The notes under the pieces were generated by a model. The model was not told the DNA's origin. It searched no databases and was given only the letters and a program-made list of their open reading frames with translations. A DNA stretch of 64,000 nucleotides, taken from positions 372,001-436,000 of the forward strand of contig JARBJD010000015.1 of NCBI GenBank assembly GCA_033064195.1, given 5' to 3'. This stretch comes from Blattamonas nauphoetae. Its lineage: Eukaryota; Preaxostyla; Oxymonadida. Positions 1-10,275 of this stretch are shown piece by piece (position 1 is the first letter of the stretch; each line of letters opens with the position of its first letter). Made by a program: the position numbers and the translations under genes.

Positions 1-371
1 GAGGGAACGAGGTCTTTGATAATTGAATCAGCAAGTTTGATTTCGTCTTGTTTCGGCTCGAGCATCTTCAACAATTCGACAGCTTGGTCCTGAACGGCCT
101 CGTCAAAAGGAGATTCCTGTTCCACACGAGCCACAAGAGACGAGTAAAGGATCGATCCGTCTGAAAAGGGCAATTCTTTGCTTGTTTTCATGGTGATGAA
201 AGATGCTCTGGAAAGAGATTGTCCGAATACAGAATTCACAAATGCCCCTTTTGGAATTATAAAGGATACTGTTCTCCCAATGAGTTGCTCAAATTCTTCG
301 TCTGTGTCATCATAGTCTCCGTCTGTGTCGGCAAATCCTCCGTCTGTGTCGTCAAAGATTCCACTAAGCAT
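1..371 (-). CDS. LVKAEYPF-family protein, N-terminal part (copy A), runs off the left edge
   Basis: The reading frame is open from an ATG at 371 to the window edge (about 123 residues), so the gene continues to the left. It is about 90% alike at the protein level to the copy starting at 39965: both begin MLSGIFDD, carry an Asp-rich stretch, then EEFEQLIGRTVSF, PKGAFVNSVFGQ and the family core starting near YSSLVARV. The Asp-rich stretch here holds an additional DTDG-type unit compared with the 39965 copy. No function is known to me; the family looks all-helical. It is one end of an inverted duplication of the block near 37.8–40.3 kb. The start is chosen because the matching ATG is used in the paralogue. 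Confidence 0.75.
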   Translation of the reverse strand, partial: MLSGIFDDTDGGFADTDGDYDDTDEEFEQLIGRTVSFIIPKGAFVNSVFGQSLSRASFITMKTSKELPFSDGSILYSSLVARVEQESPFDEAVQDQAVELLKMLEPKQDEIKLADSIIKDLVP

Positions 372-429
372 GTTGAATGTGATAAATAGATTGCTGGATA
401 GCTGATGTTGACGATGTGAAGATGAATAG

Positions 430-441
430 GATCATCCCATT
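430..441 (-). promoter_or_regulatory. Conserved AATGGGATGATC block (two-codon uORF) upstream of copy A
   Basis: On the minus strand this reads AATGGGATGATC and contains ATG-GGA-TGA, a start-Gly-stop triplet set. It lies 58 nt before the copy A start codon, the same distance as in the copy at 39965, whereas most other copies have it 14 nt before the start. Confidence 0.4.
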
Positions 442-1224
442 GTTCATCACTTTTCAAAGAGAATGAAACGAGTTGCATTATTCACAAACCATTCCATGAA
501 ATGTTATCAACACGAAAAGACTAAACAATTTAATCATCAATGACAACCAATAAATGCCTATCTGGCAAGTTCGACATTCATCGATTGATTCTGAGGTGAC
601 GTCCACACATCCAGCTTGTTCACCGTCCAACAGCAAAGAACAAAGCAGGTGAAGCCAGATTCTTCAAAATGTGGATGAGAGACACTTCGGAGTCTAAATG
701 ACAGAACAAGAGAGGTGATGATTCGCGCCCATTTCGAAGACATGATCGTCGCACGTGTGTCCGGAAACGGCATGTTCAAACAATGGGATGGGAGTTGTGA
801 TTGATTTGATGTCGATACCATTCAGTTCAGTGGATGGGAATGCGAGATGAGAGAGGCCAGACAATGCGTCACCAAACCAGGGTTAGGTTAGAATAAATCA
901 ACAATTGTCCACTCCACGAAGGCTAAGCATCACTTTATGATGGAATGAGAACGACAACCTCGTTGTCTCGTGGGGTGGCGAAGGATGACGATTCTTCGAA
1001 ATGAATGAACCAGTTTGCACAACAAGGACCAAAATCCAGTGTCTTAGCTGTACAGGAGAGAATGGGAGAAAATGAGAATGAAGAGATGACATAAAAAGAG
1101 AGGAAGACGGAGAGAGAACAAAACACAGAAAATGCCGATAGAAGAAAAAGAAAATGACCAAAAAAGCATGACACACCTCAAACAAATCGTGGATGGCTGT
1201 GGAATGGCGGGAATGTGGGGTCAT
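442..1224 (-). repeat. Spacer between copies A and B; inverted duplicate of the 39.1–39.9 kb spacer
   Basis: I see no gene here. Read on the minus strand, the stretch aligns along its length with the spacer between the 37715 and 39965 family genes, for example the segment around 600–790 with 39590–39760. It is therefore part of one inverted segmental duplication and not unique intergenic DNA. Confidence 0.65.
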
Positions 1225-1545
1225 CCCATTTCGACGAGATAAACGAGAAGTGTTTCAGAGATGGTTCAAAAGTCGAGATTGGGAAAGATAATCTGGTCAC
1301 AATGCATCGTTGAGGGACGCCAGGAATTGTTTGGAGAGAGGACGGTTGACGATGTGACAGTCAAAGACAGCCGCGGTGAGAACGACGAACCCACAAGAGC
1401 ATACCATTTCTGGACGATTGGAGGCGATCCCAGAACCTGTTCATCCGCACCAGCAATCATAGCATTCCCAAGATCCGAGGAGAGTTCGCAGAAATGAGTC
1501 GGAGCCATTCGAGAGAGGCAGCTTTGACGCGTCATTTGAGATGCA
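1225..1545 (-). repeat. Downstream module of copy B
   Basis: This is the 300-bp block found after ten family copies in the window; it starts just past the copy B stop on the minus strand. Read on the plus strand it contains an open frame of about 78 codons (1261–1497, beginning MVQKSRLGK). The same frame is open in almost all other copies. No promoter, RNA or protein assignment can be made. Confidence 0.6.
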
Positions 1546-1550
1546 ATCGG

Positions 1551-2573
1551 TCACTGCCTTCCCACATTCGATCCCAGCAATTTTGTGACGGAGTGACAAT
1601 CATCAACAACAGAGTTGCCATAATCTCCGCTCTGTTCGTTCATCGTCATCTGTTCGAGGGTGTCTTCGACGCCTTCCAAAATCAGAGATTGTATCACTTC
1701 TGGGCTGTGAGTCATCCAACATTTGAGCAAATAGTTGATGTTCATAAGAAGCGATTTTCGAAGATAATCTCCGACGAATGAGAGACAACTTGACAATGCC
1801 ATCGCAATCGGAGATGCGAGAACAAATTCCAATGTTGGACGATGAAATGGGCTGATTTGAAGAAGTTCGCATTGTAGAGATAAGAAGGACTTGAACAAGT
1901 CTCCATTGAGCATGTTCCGATTTGAGATGAGAAACGTCACAAATTCAGAAGATGGAATCACGACCTTCAGAAAAATCATTTCACGATGGTTGAATTGGTC
2001 GACTGCATTTGTGATGCCAAGCTCACTGAGACGTGATGGAAATGCGTCTCTGGCAGAGCTGTCGATGAAGCCGATTAGATTGTAGAGAATTGTTTCATTT
2101 CCTGAAATTGGCAGAGTTTGAGGTTGGACTGTCGCGAACAGTGTGGTGACGAGATCTGTTTCCACGAGAGAACATCGAATTGCTGGTGACACAGCTTTCA
2201 TCGTTTTATTGAGGAACGACAACGCTGCAGCAACCACTCTCGAGTGGGAAGATGACAACAAAACGACGATGCTGTCGATAAAGCCAGAAGGCGATCCAGT
2301 TGAAGATTGCACGAGATCAGTCACGAGTTTATCTGCAAGATCATCGCCCCACTCCGGTTCGAGACTCTTCAAGAATCGGATAGCTCTGTCGAGAAGAACA
2401 TCGTCAAAAGGATATTCAGCTTTCACCAGGGCAACAAGGGAACAGAAAATGGTTGATTTCCCATCAGATGACAATTCAGATTGAATATCGAGATTCAGCA
2501 ATTGTTCTTCGTAAAACCCGATTATTGAAAGATTGACAGCTCCGTTTGGAGGTTGAGTGGAATTGTGAGTAGA
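1551..2573 (-). pseudogene. LVKAEYPF-family gene lacking a start codon (copy B)
   Basis: The minus-strand frame is open from just after a stop at 2574–2576 to a stop at 1551. It covers nearly the whole family core: DGKSTIFCSLVALVKAEYPF, LVTDLVQSS, LLSSSHSRVVAAALSFL, LPISGNE, FNHREMIFLKVVIPSS, FRPTLEFVLASPIAMALS and a C-terminal LLGSNVGRQ. No ATG occurs before the core, where intact copies have one about 40 residues upstream, so the 5-prime end is missing or decayed. An upstream exon cannot be excluded, but other members look intronless. The upstream end abuts the Kelch gene divergently. It corresponds to the 37715 copy in the inverted duplication. Confidence 0.65.
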
Positions 2574-2587
2574 TCACATTTGTGTTG

Positions 2588-5500
2588 ATGAGCATCGGTA
2601 TGCTGAGCTATTTGAGCATTCTTTCAGGTGAATCATACATTCTTACATCTACAGAAGGATATCACTACGATTGGAAGGAGATAAATCTGACATATCGCGA
2701 GCAGCGACATTCGCATGGTTCAACGATGTACAATGATGTCTTGTCTGTTTTTTCAACCTTTATCTGATTGCATTTGCTGTTTCTTCTTCCATATTTCATT
2801 TCTTGCGATCAGGTTTCTTTGTGGAGGATGTGCTGAGAATTCATGTGAAGTCCAAACTCTCAATCTCGGTTTGAACCTTTCAGATGTTAACCTCAGCGTC
2901 TCATCTCGTTGTTGTCATTTGATGTTGTGGCATTTGTTCTCCATTTTGTCTTCATGGAATTTTTCTTCTTATTTTGGATTCATCTCGCTCATCTCTCCTC
3001 TTCCTCTCATTTTCATGTCATGTACCTCCTCTTGCCCTCCTGGATGATATCAAGATCCATCTCGACACAGTTTCGATTATCCAAGCCTTATCCACCCACC
3101 ATCGTCGTTCATCTCCAACTCCTCCCCAAATCACCAAAGCCTCCCCGAAACATCCTCTTCTCTCCCTTCCCAGGTGTGTACTCATTCTTTTTGTGTGACC
3201 AACCATTTCTATGTGATTGTTATGAATTGTGTTTGATAATTCAGCTGTCAGTTTTCGGGTCAAGCGTTGTCGAAAGTCAAGGAGTCATTTTTTCGTTTGG
3301 AGGACAGCGCGTGTCTTTTGACCAGGAGTTGACAAACACATTATACACACTTGATTTGGAAAAGATGGAGTGGAGAGAGCAGCCAACGAGTGGCGACATC
3401 CCTCCACCCATCGCGTGGCATACGGGACAGATCTGGGACAACAAAATGTGTGATTACGTCTTTATTGTTCCATTTGCACCGTTTCTATGTTCATTCTCGT
3501 CTTTTCCTTTCTCATTCTGATAATTTGTCTGCTTTTGTTCTTCTGGTCAATATCAGGTTCATTTTCGGTGGTATGTCCCTCCAAGCCGGCGAAACAGTCC
3601 CCACAAACGACTTATTTGTGTTGGATTTGGAGTCGCTTGTGTGGCGCTTTGTGAAGACAGAGGGATCCCAGCCCTCTCCACGCTATCTCCACACGGCGGT
3701 GGTGGAGAATGGGACGATGTGGGTATTTGGGGGGATGAATCAGCATCGACTAAATGATTTGTTTGCCCTTGATATTGCCACACTCACCTGGACCTTCCTG
3801 ACGCCAGGCAAGAACCAGCCGCCGCCGATCTGCTCGCATGTGGCTGTATACTCGCCTGTGTCTCGCTCGATGCTTGTTTTTGGAGGTAGGACATCGGAAA
3901 GGGCAGAGAACAAGCTGTGGGCTTACTCATTCTCACAACATTCTTGGTCGGTTGTGACAACGGAATCGTCGCCTCCCCAGCCTCGCTATTTCCACTCAGC
4001 GTGCACACAATTCATCCCCTCTGCACTTCAAGCGATCTCGTTCACGGCATTTCCTCTGTCCATCCCAGCTGTGACAGGCAATCTCTACACTCCCTACATG
4101 AGCTCCGAATTCCACCCTGTCCCACCTGCAGCGGTTCCCAAAGTGGCCTCGATTGATGTGGGGACACCGATGGTTCGTTTTGTGATTTCGGGAGGGATAG
4201 CGTATGACCACAGCTTCCTGTCCGACGTTTGGATTTTGGAGGAGATCGCAGACCCAAAAACGAATATTCCGACGACTGTGAACGACACAGTGGCACAACT
4301 GATCAAACAACTGGACGCACAAGAGAAATTCTTGCAAGAGGGTATTTTCCGGATCTCGCCACCAAAAGCGACGATCGATGAGCTGCGAGGGAAATACCAG
4401 AAGAAACGAGACTTGGAGTTGTACAAACAGCAGCCGCATGTTCTTTCGGGCTTCTTGAAGACGATTCTGCGGGAGTTCCTGCAGCCCTTCGTTCCCGTTT
4501 CGCAGTCGCCTTTGTTCACCGCTGCTCTGTCGACGCTGTGCCCGCCACACGCGATGCGGCTGCTGATCTCCACGCTTCCCGCCCAAAAGCGGGACATCAT
4601 GCACTCGATGTGCTCGTTTCTGGGAAAGGTGAGTCTGTACCACGAGCAGACGAAGATGAGCATCAAGAACTTCTCGATTGTGTTCACTCCGATTTTCTTT
4701 GAAGAGTTCAACCAGCAAATGACGACACTTGCGAACCTGTCGATGATCCAGCCCAACAACCCTCTTTTCGCGTGCACCGAAGTTCTGATTGCGCAACACG
4801 AAGTTTGTTTCAGCGGAGTCTCGAAGCGCCTATTCTGCCCCTACATTGCAGTAGCTGAAGCACTTTATGGATCAGAAGGGAGTGCAGGGACGTTCATGAA
4901 GGAGTTGGGGTTCGAGGCGGGAGAGGTGTGCTTTTGTTACGCGTTTGACTGGCCAGGGGAGGGGTGGATGCTGGGGGAGGTGAAGGGAGAGGTTGGGATG
5001 CTTCCGATGAACTACTTCCGAATGACGCGGATGGGGGAAGAGAAGAAGAGGGAAGAGGAGAGGAAGGGCGAGAAGGAGCGGAAGAGGAAGGATGAGAAGA
5101 AGGAGGAAGTTGTGCAGCCGACTCTCTCCATCCTGCCTTCCGACCGCACACCAGACAAAACGCGGCTTCGGAAGTGCTGGCCAGAGTGTGTGTGGGAGGC
5201 CGTGTTCCAAGAGACGAAGAAGGACGCAGTGGCTGTGTGTCTACAGAGTCGAGAGGAGGATGAGGTGGGGGAAGAGGGAGAGCAGGCACCGCTGTTGCAG
5301 TGCGATCTTCCGAACTGCCTGCACAGTGTGGACAGTGCGAAGGGAAGGAACGAGGGAGTGAGGAACAAGGGAAGGCGAGTGTTCGAACACACCGCCGACG
5401 CAGCCGACACAGCCCCGAAGGAAGACGCAGCGATGCTGGACCGATTTCGGAAGGAGAGGCCGCGCACAATCCGAATGGGTGCGATTCCGCCGGTGGCACT

Positions 5501-5950
5501 TCCCGATGTGTGGTTCTGTTTCTTGTTGGGTTGTTGTTGTTGTTGTCTGATTGTGTTTCATGTTTTTGTGTTTGTTTCTTCATGATGTGTCTTCCTTCTG
5601 TGCAGGCACAGGCCATTCCGCCCGACCCGCGCCACTCTGTGCTCCCTCCGCCCCCACCCAACACGCCACCCAGTCTGCCTTCCTCTCTTCCTAATTCTCT
5701 CTCTCCTCCAGCCATCTCCCTCTCCACCATCTCTCCTTCGTCCTTCCCCGATCTTCTGGCCGAGCACATCCCAAACACGCCAGTTGTTGATTATCTGCTG
5801 ACACACGTGGCGACACTGGAGGACGAGGTGAAGAAGCTGCGAGAGGAGCGGCAGGAGCACCTGAAGCTTCGGGAAGAGGTGGAATCGGTGAAAGCGCAGA
5901 TGGAGTTTCTTGTTCAGCTTCTTGAGACGCAGAACAAAGAGCAGACGTGA
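2588..5950 (+). CDS. Kelch-repeat – RhoGAP – SH3 protein, six-exon model
   Basis: Likely a cytosolic regulator that stimulates GTP hydrolysis by Rho-type GTPases. Model exons: 2588–2742, 2813–2868, 3055–3173, 3245–3447, 3557–5507, 5606–5950 (about 942 residues). Introns of 70, 71, 109 and 98 nt use GTCTGT or GTGTG donors and CAG acceptors and restore Kelch strands such as DVLFLCGG and DNKMFIFGG exactly at the joints; the 186-nt intron 2869–3054 is the weakest. N-terminal Kelch blades (FxFGG, VFGG motifs) span about 1–400. A RhoGAP domain follows (about 413–562), with the arginine-finger motif GIFR and the conserved Asn in MSIKNFSIVFTP. An SH3 domain lies at about 605–669 (ALYGSEG...GEGWMLGEV...LPMNYF). 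Then come a charged Glu/Lys-rich linker, a proline-rich stretch and a C-terminal coiled coil. Further upstream exons are possible. Confidence 0.8.
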
Positions 5951-6215
5951 GAGAAGACTTATAAATGATACTCTTTAGTCCCACTTCATGTTATGAATTT
6001 CGTTTTTGTTCTTTTTAATGAACATCCATCTCTTCCGGACAGGCATGGATTGACTCAACACTTGCTCTCCTTCTGCCTGTTGATTTCTCTCCGCCTTGAA
6101 CGGGAATTGTCACGAATCGTCGTCCGTCAATCACTCCCAAAAATCTTCACCATCCACACTGCGACAAGAAGGGATTTAGATGTGATGAGAGTCCGACTAG
6201 TCCCACAAAGTTAAC

Positions 6216-6227
6216 AATGGGATGAAA
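6216..6227 (+). promoter_or_regulatory. AATGGGATGAAA block with two-codon uORF, copy C
   Basis: The block holds ATG-GGA-TGA and ends 13 nt before the start codon of the next gene, one base closer than in the other copies. Confidence 0.4.
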
Positions 6228-6240
6228 TATTCGTGTTTCA

Positions 6241-7314
6241 ATGGAAGAAGAATCAACTGCTTTGACCAACACCAATGATCCCTGTGTGAATGATCCACTG
6301 GAATCACATTCACCAGTCAACCCATTGCAAGAACCTTTCCTCAATTTCGATGAGAAAACAGAATTGTCGTTTGAGGACAAATCAGTCATTTATTGTTCTC
6401 TTGTTACTCTTGTGGAAGCTGAATACCCTTTTGACAATGCCCTTCAGGACAGGGCTGCCCAATTTTTGAAGAATATCGAACCAAGATTGGGCGACAACGA
6501 TCATGCAGCGAAACTCGCGACTGAACTTGTTCCCTCTTCAGTCGGATCATCTTCTGGCTTTATTGAAAGCATTGCTACTCTGCTGTCATCTCCCCACTCT
6601 TCATTGAAGATCGCTTCATTGTCGCTCTTGTCAATCACAAACATTACTATATCACCTCCAATTCGATCTTTGCTCGGATATTCAGATCTCGTTCCCAATA
6701 TTCTCACGACTATTCAACCTCACACACCGCCACTCGCAGGAAATGAAACGATGTTCGACAATCTCATCTTGACCATCCACTATTGCCTCATCCTCTTACA
6801 ACCGTACTTTCTCAATGACCTTGGCATCACTGATTCTGTCGGAAAATACAACCGTTATGAAATGATCCTTCAGAAGGTCGTTCTTCCATCGTCACAATTT
6901 GTGACATTTCTGATCTCAAATCGGTACTTCCTCAATGAAGACTTGTTATTCTCATTCATGTATCTATTGGTCACATTCATTGAAATAAGCCCATTTCATC
7001 CTCCGACATTGGAGATTATTGTCGCATCTCCGATTGTGATGGCATTCTCAAGTGATCTCTTATCCATCAAAAAGGACAGATCACAGCAATCATTGTTCCT
7101 CTTCATCTTCCATTGGATGGAACATTTGACTGAAGAAGGCCCAGAAGTGGTCCAATCTGGGAAACGGATGATGCAAGTCCTGATTTCGGAAGGCTTCGAA
7201 GACATTCTCCAACACGTCCTGAAAACCCCCACCGACAGGTCTCCGTTCAATGCGGTTGTGCAAATTTACAATTCAGTCTCGAAATTGCTGGGAGCGAATT
7301 TGCCGGAACAATGA
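6241..7314 (+). CDS. LVKAEYPF-family protein (copy C), intact, 357 residues
   Basis: A single uninterrupted frame begins with the family start MEEESTALTN. Conserved blocks in order: EPFLNFDEKTELSFEDKSVIY at about 37–57, SLVTLVEAEYPFDNALQDRA at about 60–79, LVPSSVGSSSGFIESIATLL at about 97–117, NRYEMILQKVVLPSSQFVTFLISNR at about 215–239, PFHPPTLEIIVASPIVMAFS at about 260–280, SGKRMMQVLISEGFEDILQ at about 318–336, and a terminal LLGANLPEQ. No signal peptide or membrane helix is seen; the composition suggests stacked alpha helices, possibly ARM/HEAT-like, which is inference only. Unlike most copies it is not followed by the 300-bp downstream module. It follows the Kelch gene by 290 bp on the same strand. 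Confidence 0.8.
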   Translation: MEEESTALTNTNDPCVNDPLESHSPVNPLQEPFLNFDEKTELSFEDKSVIYCSLVTLVEAEYPFDNALQDRAAQFLKNIEPRLGDNDHAAKLATELVPSSVGSSSGFIESIATLLSSPHSSLKIASLSLLSITNITISPPIRSLLGYSDLVPNILTTIQPHTPPLAGNETMFDNLILTIHYCLILLQPYFLNDLGITDSVGKYNRYEMILQKVVLPSSQFVTFLISNRYFLNEDLLFSFMYLLVTFIEISPFHPPTLEIIVASPIVMAFSSDLLSIKKDRSQQSLFLFIFHWMEHLTEEGPEVVQSGKRMMQVLISEGFEDILQHVLKTPTDRSPFNAVVQIYNSVSKLLGANLPEQ

Positions 7315-7849
7315 GCTGTCATTTCAGGAATCATACTTCGTCTCTTGTTTTACACATTTCTTTTTCTTTTCGTCCATCTCGAAAAAAGGATGAAAACCCT
7401 TAAATCTGAATCGACTTTTCTCATGGTGACTGATTAGACACAGATGAAGCCTGAATTCACTGAACTGAACGACATCGATCTTGAACACAGCCAAGCTCGC
7501 ATTCCAATTGTGTGAACATGCCCTTTTCGGAACAGTTCTGTTCCTATCGTCTCTTCGTCATGAATGAGAATTGTCGCCTCTTTTTATCCGTCCATCACCA
7601 TCTTAACCCTCCCCCATCCACAATTTGAAGTTTATGGCTTTGTCTGCGTTTATTGTTTGTTTGGAAATAGATGATTGTTCGGATGTGACCATTGAATGAG
7701 AAACTCCCATCGAAAGTGCAACCTGGCAGACAGAAAGATATTCGTCGCCAATGATGATTCATTTCATTCTTCTCTTAATGTTCATTTAAGTTCTTCTAAC
7801 AATGCGATAATTGTGCGTGAAGTTTGTTGAGAAAGAGTGATTGACGACC
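7315..7849 (+). repeat. Spacer related to the spacer upstream of the 33409 copy
   Basis: No gene is visible. From about 7465 on, the sequence aligns with 32995–33360, including a shared run around TGTGTGAACATGCC and the stretch CCATCCACAATTTGAAGTTT. The first 150 bases hold nothing I recognise. Confidence 0.55.
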
Positions 7850-7861
7850 AATGGGAAGATC
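7850..7861 (+). promoter_or_regulatory. AATGGGAAGATC variant of the upstream block, copy D
   Basis: Same position as in the other copies (14 nt before the ATG at 7876), but a base change turns the two-codon uORF into ATG-GGA-AGA-TCC-TGA, still closed before the main start. Confidence 0.35.
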
Positions 7862-7963
7862 CTGATCTCTTTTCAATGGAAAAAGGAATTGCACCTTTGA
7901 ACAAGAATAGTGATCCTCAGGCTTCTGATTTGATCCCAGTGATCCCAGTCGGATCTGATCCCA

Positions 7964-8402
7964 CTAAATACCTACAATACCATTTCGTTTCTTTCATTTC
8001 AAAAAAGTCTTCTTATATATGATATTTGAATGGAAAAAAAAGTAAAAAGGAAAATGGTCACTTCATAGATCATGAAAATGCAAACTTTGGGTGCTGCTGT
8101 TTCAGTTTGTTCTACAACAATAATTATTAAAACAAGTCGATAATGCGTTATTATGTCTTCTTTGATGGTTTTTTCTCACTGACTAAAGTCAATGAAGGGA
8201 ATACATCGAAAAAAGAAGTGTTGGTGATTGTGATCGTGCGTGTTTTTGGGAAATAAGAGCTGTCTGAAATATTGAAGAGCATTATGTGAAAACAAGAAGT
8301 GAATTGAACATGATTAATGAAGTGATAATGAGAAAATCTCAAAGGAAAAGAGTTGAAATTTGATCTCAGTCTAAATTTAGGCACTGACATCAATTGATCC
8401 CA
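7964..8402 (+). other. 439-bp AT-rich insertion flanked by a 7-bp direct repeat
   Basis: The segment separates two matching parts of copy D. GATCCCA occurs at 7957–7963 directly before it and at 8396–8402 as its last seven bases, as expected for a target-site duplication. Two additional GATCCCA copies lie just upstream (7932–7938 and 7941–7947), so the repeat could also be local microhomology. I found no terminal inverted repeats and no coding potential. Confidence 0.4.
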
Positions 8403-8544
8403 GTTTTACCTATTTTGATGGGACTACTCAGATGCCTGGTGATCCTTCTTTAATATTTTCACATGGCTCACCTTCGACAATCGGGTTTTACGAAGAACCT
8501 TTTCTGTATTTCGATGAGAACTATGACTTGTCAGTCATGGACAA

Positions 8545-9010
8545 AAGTGGTCGGCAGGAAAAATCACAAAGTCTGTTGTGACGAATTGGGGAGGAGTTCG
8601 ATGCTGAAACTTCACATGTGTGGAGGTGACATGACATCGACACGCATCGAGGTTGGTAGACTTGTCTACAGTTTGTGGGTGAGAGATGCGAACCATTCTA
8701 CTGTTGACGTTTTTCTGCGAATGTTCGCTTTTTTCTTGTGGACGAGTCGGAGGATCTCGTTTCTTTCGCCAAAAATGATCTCATCTCGTCACCACCTCTC
8801 ACTGTGAGCAAAATTGTCGATTGTGGTTGCGCGCATATTTTGGTCACTTTTTTTCAGACTCTTCATTCTTCTGTATCTCCATAACCAAACAACCGTTCGC
8901 TCTGGTTTTCTCGCCACAATGTTCTTTTTGGGTGATGAAGTTGCCGACAAAACAAAAACGAAATCTCATCACTCAGTGTTTCTGGACAGGAAAACCGAGA
9001 ACTTTTGTCC
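8545..9010 (+). other. Non-family segment inside copy D
   Basis: About 466 bases with no match to other family copies and no convincing ORF. The family text just before it (LSVMDKS) and just after it (VSFQDQS) represents the same position of the protein, so the segment is bounded by an imperfect duplication of about 20 bases. It is too poorly defined to call an intron; no consistent GT–AG pair restores the frame. Confidence 0.35.
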
Positions 9011-9984
9011 ATGACTGTGTCGTTTCAGGACCAATCAACCATTTACTGTTCACTTGTTACCCTGGTGAAAGCTGAATATCGGTTTAACAATGCCCTTCAG
9101 GACAGAGCTGCCCAATTTTTGAAGGGCCTCGAACCAAGCTTGGGCGAACGAGATCTTGCCACAAAACTCGTGACTGAGCTCGTTCCATCTTCAGATGGTT
9201 CGATATCTGGATTTATAGATAGCATCCTGACTCTTTTGTCATCTCTCCACTCGACTGTGGCTGCTTCTGCGTTGTCGTTGCTTCACCAAACAACACGAGC
9301 TGCATCGCCTGCTATTCAATCTCGTCTCGTGGAGTCAGATCTCATTCCCAAAGTCTTATCGACTGTTCGACCTCACACGCTGCCAATCGCTGAAAATGAA
9401 GAGATAATCGCCCATCTTCTCATCATCATCGCCTCTCCTGCATCTCTCATCGGAATTAGTCTCATTAATCCAGTCAAAAAATTCAACCATCGTGATATGA
9501 TCTTTCAGAAGGTTGTCCTTCCATCGACTCAAATCGTGACATATCTGATCTCAAATCGACACATCCTCACTGAAGACTTGTTCTATTCATTCATGTCTCT
9601 ATTGAGCACATTTCTTCGTATTTGCCCATTTCATCGTCCAACATTGGAATATGTTCTTGCATCTCCGATTGCGATGGCATACTCAAGTTGTTTGTCGTTC
9701 GCCGAACATAACTTTCGCCTTTGGATGAATCTCGACAGCATTAATCAATCACTTCAAGAATGGAGATCATACAACTCAGAAGTGATCCAATCTGCGAAAC
9801 GGATGATGCAAGCATCGTTTTCGGAAGGATTCGAAGACACACTCGAACAGATGATGAACCACGACAGGAACGGAAAATATGGTAATGATGTTGTTTATGA
9901 TTGTAACTCCATCTCACGATTGCTGGGATCGAATGTGGAATTCACTGAATGATTTCATCTGAAATGACACGTCGAAACTACCCC

Positions 9985-10275
9985 TCTCTCGAATGGCTCC
10001 AACTCATTTCTGCGGACTCTCCTCGGATGTTGGGAATGCACTGATTGCTGATACCGACGAACAGATTCTGGGATGGCCTCCAAACGTCCAGAAATGGATT
10101 GCTCTTTTGGGTTCGTCGTTCTCAACGCGGCTGTCTTTGGCTGTCACATCGTCAGCCGTCCTCTCTCCACACAATTCCTTGCATCCCTGCACGATGCATT
10201 GTGACCTGATTATCTTTCCCAATCTCGACTTTTCAACCATCTCTGAAACACTTCTCATTTATCTCGTCGAAATTG
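9985..10275 (+). repeat. Downstream module of copy D
   Basis: Starts about 30 nt after the stop codon. In this copy the sense frame stays open for 110 codons (9993–10325, starting MAPTHFCGLSSDVGNA) because the stop that usually closes it is changed. The antisense frame is open for 84 codons (10258–10004). Confidence 0.6.

Larger units (their letters stand above)
7876..9952 (+). pseudogene. LVKAEYPF-family gene interrupted by two unrelated segments (copy D)
   Basis: The N-terminal piece starts at 7876 (MEKGIAPLNKNSDPQ) and stops matching at about 7963. A second piece at about 8403–8544 resumes with STIGFYEEPFLYFDEN, and the long core runs from about 9011 to 9952 (SFQDQSTIYCSLVTLVKAEY through LLGSNVEFTE). 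The core is intact, with NHRDMIFQKVVLPS and PFHRPTLEYVLASPIAMAYS. The N-terminus most resembles the 33409 copy. Two AT-rich or non-family stretches (7964–8402 and about 8545–9010) separate the pieces. A shorter product from the ATG at 9011 (about 313 residues) remains possible, so the locus may still be expressed in part. Confidence 0.7.

Noticed and set aside
280-371. EF-hand calcium-binding loop in the Asp-rich N-terminus
   Set aside because: The hydrophobic residue at loop position 8 and the flanking helices are missing.
2598-2627. A 30-nt intron (GTATGC...TTTCAG) in the first exon of the Kelch gene
   Set aside because: Removal would keep the frame, but 30 nt is well below the 49-nt minimum seen here and there is no domain evidence that favours it.
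2780-2790. An ATGGAAGAAGAA-like start on the minus strand as a first exon for copy B
   Set aside because: The frame closes after ten codons, and no donor–acceptor pair connecting it to the copy B core was convincing.
4894-5778. 294-codon minus-strand ORF under the Kelch–RhoGAP gene
   Set aside because: It crosses the SH3 domain, intron and proline-rich exon on the opposite strand and is low-complexity Ser/Pro; the plus-strand domains are decisive.
8545-9010. A spliceosomal intron in copy D
   Set aside because: No GT–AG pair joins the flanking family text in frame, and the flanks duplicate the same protein position.
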